A DNA stretch of 64,000 nt from Anaeromyces robustus (lineage: Eukaryota; Neocallimastigomycota; Neocallimastigomycetes; Neocallimastigales; Neocallimastigaceae): positions 17,501 to 81,500 of the forward strand of contig MCFG01000199.1 in assembly GCA_002104895.1 (NCBI GenBank), read 5' to 3'. The notes under the pieces were generated by a model. It was not told where the DNA came from. It did no database searches and saw nothing but the letters and a program-made list of their open reading frames with translations. Positions within the stretch are counted from its first letter, which is position 1. Each line of letters begins with the position of its first letter. Shown piece by piece: positions 54,301 to 64,000 of this stretch. Both the position numbers and the translations under genes were made by a program.

Positions 54301-56749
54301 TAATATTAAAGTGTTAAGTAATAATAAATAATTAATAAATTTTATTAATCTTTAATTATTCTTATTTTTATAATAATAATCCTAATTTAATTAATATTAA
54401 TTAAAAAACTATCCATAAAAGTTATTTTAAAAATAAAATTTTTTTTAATAATTATAATACTATAATACTTCAAAACTTAAAATAAGAAATAACTTTAAAA
54501 TTTCATTTTTTATTAAATATAATATTGTTAAGATTATTTTTTTTTTTCTTTTTTCTTTTTTTTTTTTCTTTTTTAATATAAATTAACATATCAATTTTTT
54601 TAATCATTTAATTTTTATTTATTCATTAAATTTTTATCTTTTTTCTTTTATATTTACAACTAGTTTATTAACTTAAAATTCAAAAAAAAATTAACAGGTA
54701 CAATTTTAAAATACTATTGGATGGACTAACCATAATATTAAAAAATGATATTAATTAAATCCTTTTTTTTTTTTTTTATTACTATTATTATGCTATTAAA
54801 TTATATAATATAATAATGATAATAATAATTTAATAATAAAAATTGTCAATAATAATAATAAAAATAAAATAAAATATAGAATATATAATAAAATAATAAT
54901 AATAATTAATAAATGAATGAATAATTAATACTTAAATAAAAATAAATGAATTGTAATAATTAATGTTTTAAATAATTAACTATAATTTATTTAATAAAAA
55001 TAAATGAATAATAATAATTAATTAATAAATGAATGAATAATTAATGTTTAAATAATTAAATAATAAAATATAATTTATTTAGATAAAAATGAATGAATTA
55101 TAATAATTAATAAATAATTAAATAATTATAAGAAATTATAGATTTTAATAATAATTAATAGTTAAAAATTAGTTTAGTTAAGAATTAAACTTTACTTTAC
55201 AATAATAGTTAAAAAGTTTATTATTAAAATAATAATAAACTTATATATTTATATAAAAATTTTAATTATTATTCATTATAATTTAATATTATAATTATTA
55301 TATATTATATATATTATATTATATTAATATTATATTAATATTATATATATAAAAATATAAAAATAACTTTTTATTTTTTATTTTAAAAAAAATTTATTTA
55401 TTTATATATATATTTTTTTTATCCTTTTTTTATTTTTTATTTTAAAGTTAAAAGGGAAAAAAAATAATAAAATAAGAAATAAATATATATATATATTAAT
55501 AAAAAAAATAAATATTACTTAACATTAATTAAATTAAGATATTAAAATATATATATATAATAAATATATAATATATATAATAACAAAATTAAAAATAATA
55601 ATAATATAAATTAAAAAGATTCTAAATACTAAGTAAGTACTTCAACCTATATAATTAAAAGAAAAAATAAATGAATGATACATTCATAATAATTTCTTTT
55701 ATTATAAAAATATATATATATATATATTATAAACGAATTTCCATATATGCAAATATTTATATTTTTTTAAAATTGTTTATATGGTTTTTCATAAATATAT
55801 AAATGATATTATAATATTATTTTTATAAAGGCTTATTATTAACATTTTATTATTTATTATATAAATAAACTTGAAGTAATAAAATATCCGGGAATATATT
55901 ATACTTTGGTAATAATAATTTACGATTAAGAATATAAAAAAAGAATATAAAATAAATTTATTGAAATCTAATTTAATAAGTTCAACAATATAAATAATAT
56001 AATGAATTAGTGGGAAATTTTATATTTTAAATAAACAATATAAAAAAAAAAAAAAAAAAAAAATGAATGAATGAATGAATTGAATGAAAACAATATTTAA
56101 GGCAATAATATTGAATAGAAAAAGCATTTCCAAATAGACAATATAAATCAGGAAATATATATATTATCAATTTATTATATATATATATATCTTCATATAT
56201 AAAATATTTTTTTTTTAAGTGAACAAAAAAAATAGTAATATTCAAAAAAAAATATTATAATGGCTTCAATTCTTTTTTTAAAAAAAATATTATGGATATT
56301 CAATTTATATAAATAATACACAAATATTTTTAAAAGCATCTGAAATAATAAGAATAAAAAATTAGGAAAAAAAAATAAAGAAGAGAAAGAGAAAAAAAAG
56401 AAATTATATATATTATTTTAAAATTTTTTTAAAGCAAATTAGAATTATATAATTATCATAACAACATTATAATATATATTCATATATCATTTTATTAAAT
56501 ATTAATATTATAATATTTATATTTATAATATATATTTATAATAATTTGTATTATTAAATTTCTTTTTCTCTTTTTTTATTTATATTATAATATTTATATT
56601 TATAATATATATTATAATAATTTTTATTATTAAATTTCTTTTTCTCTTTTTTATTTATATTTTACATTTTATTAAATATTACAATATTTATATTTATTGT
56701 ATAATATATAATATAATGTTCTTTATTTATTAAAGTATATTTATAATTA
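50907..56749. other. Long intergenic region (5.8 kb) between divergent genes
   Basis: The R3HCC1-like and PP2A genes point away from each other, so both promoters lie at the edges. The body is A/T-rich with (AAAT)n at 51271-51304, (AATA/AAGA)n at 52730-52810 and many homopolymers. Only 53100-53720 departs from this, with clearly higher complexity and G+C but stops in every frame (see findings). I find no protein gene, tRNA or rRNA. Confidence 0.45.
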
Positions 56750-60713
<3,964 letters not shown>

Positions 60714-61496
60714 AATTAAACTTTAATAATTACCTTTCTCAATAATACTGCTTAATAAATACTTAAAAAAATATATAAAATTTTATATACAACAAAATAG
60801 TTTATTACTAATAGCAATAATAATAATAATAATAATAAAAACAAAATAGTAATAAAAAAATTTATATAAAATTAAAAAAAAAAAATAATAAAAATAAATA
60901 ATCATAAAATAAAAAAAATAATAATAATAATTTTAATACAAAAAAAAAATAAACAAAAAAAAAAATATAAAATATATATATATAATAAATAAATAAATAA
61001 AAAGAAATAAAAAATATATATTTCATATCTATACATTATAATTATATTTAATATTTTTTTGCCTTTTTTTCTTTTGCTTTTTCTTTTTTTTATCTTAAAA
61101 GCCATTAAAAAAAAAAAAAAGGAAATTATAAAATATATATAATATAAAAAAAGAAAATTTAAAAATTTTAAATATGTAATAGTTATGTATAAATATTTAA
61201 ATTTTTATAATGAATATCATTAATCTTTTTCTTTATTTTTTCATTGTGTTATAATAATTTATTATTATTATTTAAATTAAGTATTTAAATATTTATAAAT
61301 AATTTATGGAAATAAAATGAAAAATAATTAAATAAATTATATTTTGAATAAATTAATTTTTTAATATATATATATTATAATTCATAAAGGAAAAGAGATA
61401 AAAAGAAAATCTATTTTTTTTTTTTTCTTAATTTAAGGTATTATATATATATATATATTATTATTATTATTATTATTAAGTTAAATAATATATTTT
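60714..61496. other. AT-rich spacer between convergent genes
   Basis: About 780 bp between the stop of PP2A-A and the stop of the LRR gene on the other strand. A/T homopolymers and (TA)n runs only; it should contain both 3' untranslated regions. Confidence 0.5.
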
Positions 61497-61992
61497 TTAG
61501 TCTTCATGTTGTGATATAGATGTATTTTGTATAATATTAATTAAAGCTTCTTCCATAATTTGATTAATATTTTCTGATTTTTGAAGAATGGTTCTACAAC
61601 TATCAGCCATAATTCTAGAAAAACATTTTGAAAATAATTCTGATTTTTTTTGTTCTTCTTTTCCTTTAGATAAAAGATTATCAATATCTATAAATATTAA
61701 AATATATAATATGTAATGTAATATTAATTAATATAAATTAATATATTATTATTTATAATATTTAATTATTATTAGATTATATTATATTGACTTGAAAAAA
61801 AAAAAAATATATATATATATATAAGTTATATTAAAAATAAAAATATTATATTTACAATTTTTGGCTTCCTTTTTACACTTATTATAATTCATTTCCATAG
61901 CCTCATTATCATTGTTAATTGCTATAATATTAATATATAATATTTTTAATAAATAATATATATATAAATATTATTTTAATATTTATTATTAA

Positions 61993-62035
<43 letters not shown>

Positions 62036-62706
62036 TCTTTTAACATATAATAATATTTACGTAAACTAAAAAATTGGTTATATTTTAAAAAGTTCCCTGA
62101 TTCCATTAATTTATTACGAATAGATATATTTTCTTGAGTTACCATAACAAAAAGTGAATTTAATTGTATATATTGTTGAATTACATTTTTCATATAAGAA
62201 GGTGGTGTTGGAGTAATTTCTTTATTATTTTCATTATTTGAAATAGATACTTTTTCCTTTTTATTATTATTATTATTGTCGTTATTGTTATTGTTATTAT
62301 CATCATTTTTATCATTACTATTATTATTACCACTATTATTATTATCGCTATTTTTATCAGTACTATTATTAAGATTACTGTTTTTATCATTGTTTTTATT
62401 ATTATTTTTTATGTTATTTTTATCAGTATTATTATCATTATTTTTATCATTATTTTTATTATTAATATTTTTATTATCATTCACCATATTTGATTGTAAT
62501 TTACTACTATTTAAAGATTTATCATTATTGCTATTACTATTTTTATTTTTTCGTAGTGTTGTTAATGTCTCTAAATTCATATATTTCGACTTATATTGTT
62601 TTATCATAGGACATACAGTTCCTGTAAAATTAATAGGTAATGTTAAATCAGATGTATGATAAATAATATTTGTGGGTATCTTTAATATAACTTTTTGTAA
62701 ACCAGC

Positions 62707-62740
<34 letters not shown>

Positions 62741-64000
62741 CATGTATAAATTTGTATAATTAATAATAAGAATATGAATAATAAGTATATAACCATTATA
62801 TATAAATAATATTTTATTACATATCTTAGAAAAAAAAAAAAAAAAAAAAGTAATAATTACCAAACATTAATTCGGCATTTTCATAATCAGTTTCTGTAAT
62901 TTCTTTTTTACAAACTACTTTTAACGGTAGATGTTTTAAACGATAGAGAATATAATAAATTAAATTATCATATTCAACAATTGGATTATCATAGGATAGT
63001 ATATCAATTTCTTCAATATTTCTAAGAATCGAAAATGAATGTAGCTAATATAAATATAAATAAATACAAAATAAATGAATAATAATAGTAATAATAATAA
63101 ATAAGAATAAGGAGAAAATTAAAAAAAAAATATTAATAACAATAAAAATATAAATACATTATATTTAAAAATAAATAATATTTAGTTTTTTTAAATAATC
63201 TATTTTTTTTTTATATTTTGTTTTAAAAAATAAAATATAATAATAATACAATTATTATATACATACTTGATTAAATGATGAAAAATCATTATTGGAAAAT
63301 ATCAATCTTTTTAGATCTGTAAATTTTCTTAGTTTATCCATTATATCAATTATATTATTTATATGAACATAATAAAAACATATTGATTTTATCCCAGAAA
63401 CATCCAATTTATCAAAATTAACATTAATATCACCATACCTATTATTTAATAATTATGAAATGTTAATGAAAAAATGTTTTATTATATAATATATAAAAAA
63501 AAATTTTGTAATTATTTTAAATATATATATATATATTATTGAACTAAATATATTTTTAATTTATATTATATTATATTATATTATACTATTGTCATACAAT
63601 CGAATCTCATCCTTATCTTGTTCAATATAAGATGTTAATGAATTATTTTTTACTATAATAGATTAATCAATAATAAATTAATAAGAAAAATAGATAGTCA
63701 ATTGAAATTATTCAACAACAATTTAATATAATAATAATAATAATAAGTAATGTTTAATTATTTAATATATAATTTACTTTCATTTGCAGATATAAATTTT
63801 TGACTAGATGAATTAATTATATTTCTTCCTTTATTATTTATATTTTTACTAAAATTTAAATAAGAAGTTCTAGAACTTAATGGTCTTGAATTTGATGTTA
63901 ATGAATCTCTAGAATTTAAAAGTGAAGATGATGAATAATGTATAGTTGATTCAGAATTACTTTCATTATAAAAATTTAATAATGAACGAGAACTTGAAGA
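61497..64000 (-). CDS. Leucine-rich-repeat protein, C-terminal part (5' end outside window)
   Basis: Seven exons inferred on the minus strand: from beyond 64000 to 63778, 63652-63598, 63438-63267, 63044-62861, 62705-62061, 61921-61856, 61687-61497, giving 511 residues to the stop. The visible part starts with a Ser/Asn-rich stretch, then leucine-rich repeats (LDVSGIKSICFYYVHI, LKRLIFSNNDFSSF, IEEIDILSYDNPI) closed by an LRR-cap-like segment (YYILYRLKHLP...EITETDYENAEL). A second region has a long Asn/Asp/Lys run (about 62240-62480), and the tail is coiled-coil-like (KCKKEAKNC, LLSKGKEEQKKSELF). The layout recalls LRRC49-type proteins of cilia and tubulin modification, but the similarity is weak and I give no name. 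All six introns start with GT and end in TAG. Confidence 0.75.

Overview
The window looks like nuclear DNA of an anaerobic gut fungus (Neocallimastigomycota). Base composition is extremely AT-rich, with long A, T and TTTA runs between genes. Asparagine and threonine runs sit inside otherwise conserved proteins, and genes carry short GT...AG introns. Secreted proteins carry CBM18 (hevein-type) chitin-binding modules of the kind abundant in that phylum. The genus cannot be told from this sequence. Coding regions stand out by higher G+C; spacers are almost pure A/T.

Layout. 1-970: tail of an Asn-rich open frame cut by the window edge, with decayed frames after it. 1832-2626 (-): an intact short-chain dehydrogenase/reductase. 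5141-18954 (+): three tandem paralogues of a large secreted subtilisin (signal peptide, propeptide, S8 domain, one CBM18, then a ricin-type beta-trefoil region interrupted by an acidic/Asn-rich insert). Copy 1 is intact, copy 2 has one frameshift just before its CBM18, and copy 3 has three lesions including a 4-bp duplication in the signal peptide. 20458-21019: a probable small DNA transposon (MITE) with terminal inverted repeats and a 9-bp target duplication. 21656-28785 (+): a giant mucin-like surface protein (N-terminal domain, Cys-rich link, about 1,100 residues of Thr/Pro/Glu repeats, seven Ser/Lys/Glu repeats, three CBM18 modules). Together, 5-29 kb is a secreted cell-wall or surface cluster.

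The second half holds conserved intron-rich genes: HEL2/ZNF598 RING E3 ligase of ribosome quality control (30588-34639 +), a TMEM214-like ER membrane protein in 11 exons (37422-43192 -), an R3HCC1/R3HCC1L-like protein in 8 exons (47549-50906 -), the PP2A scaffold subunit A in 13 exons (56750-60713 +), and the C-terminal part of a leucine-rich-repeat protein (61497 to beyond the window -). I rebuilt the exons by frame continuity and protein similarity remembered from these families; no alignment was run. About a third of the introns inferred this way end in AAG rather than CAG/TAG.

No tRNA, rRNA, CRISPR array or bacterial-type operon was seen. Several single-base frameshifts occur in genes that otherwise look healthy, some in homopolymers, so assembly errors and real lesions must be separated before copies 2 and 3 of the protease are called dead.
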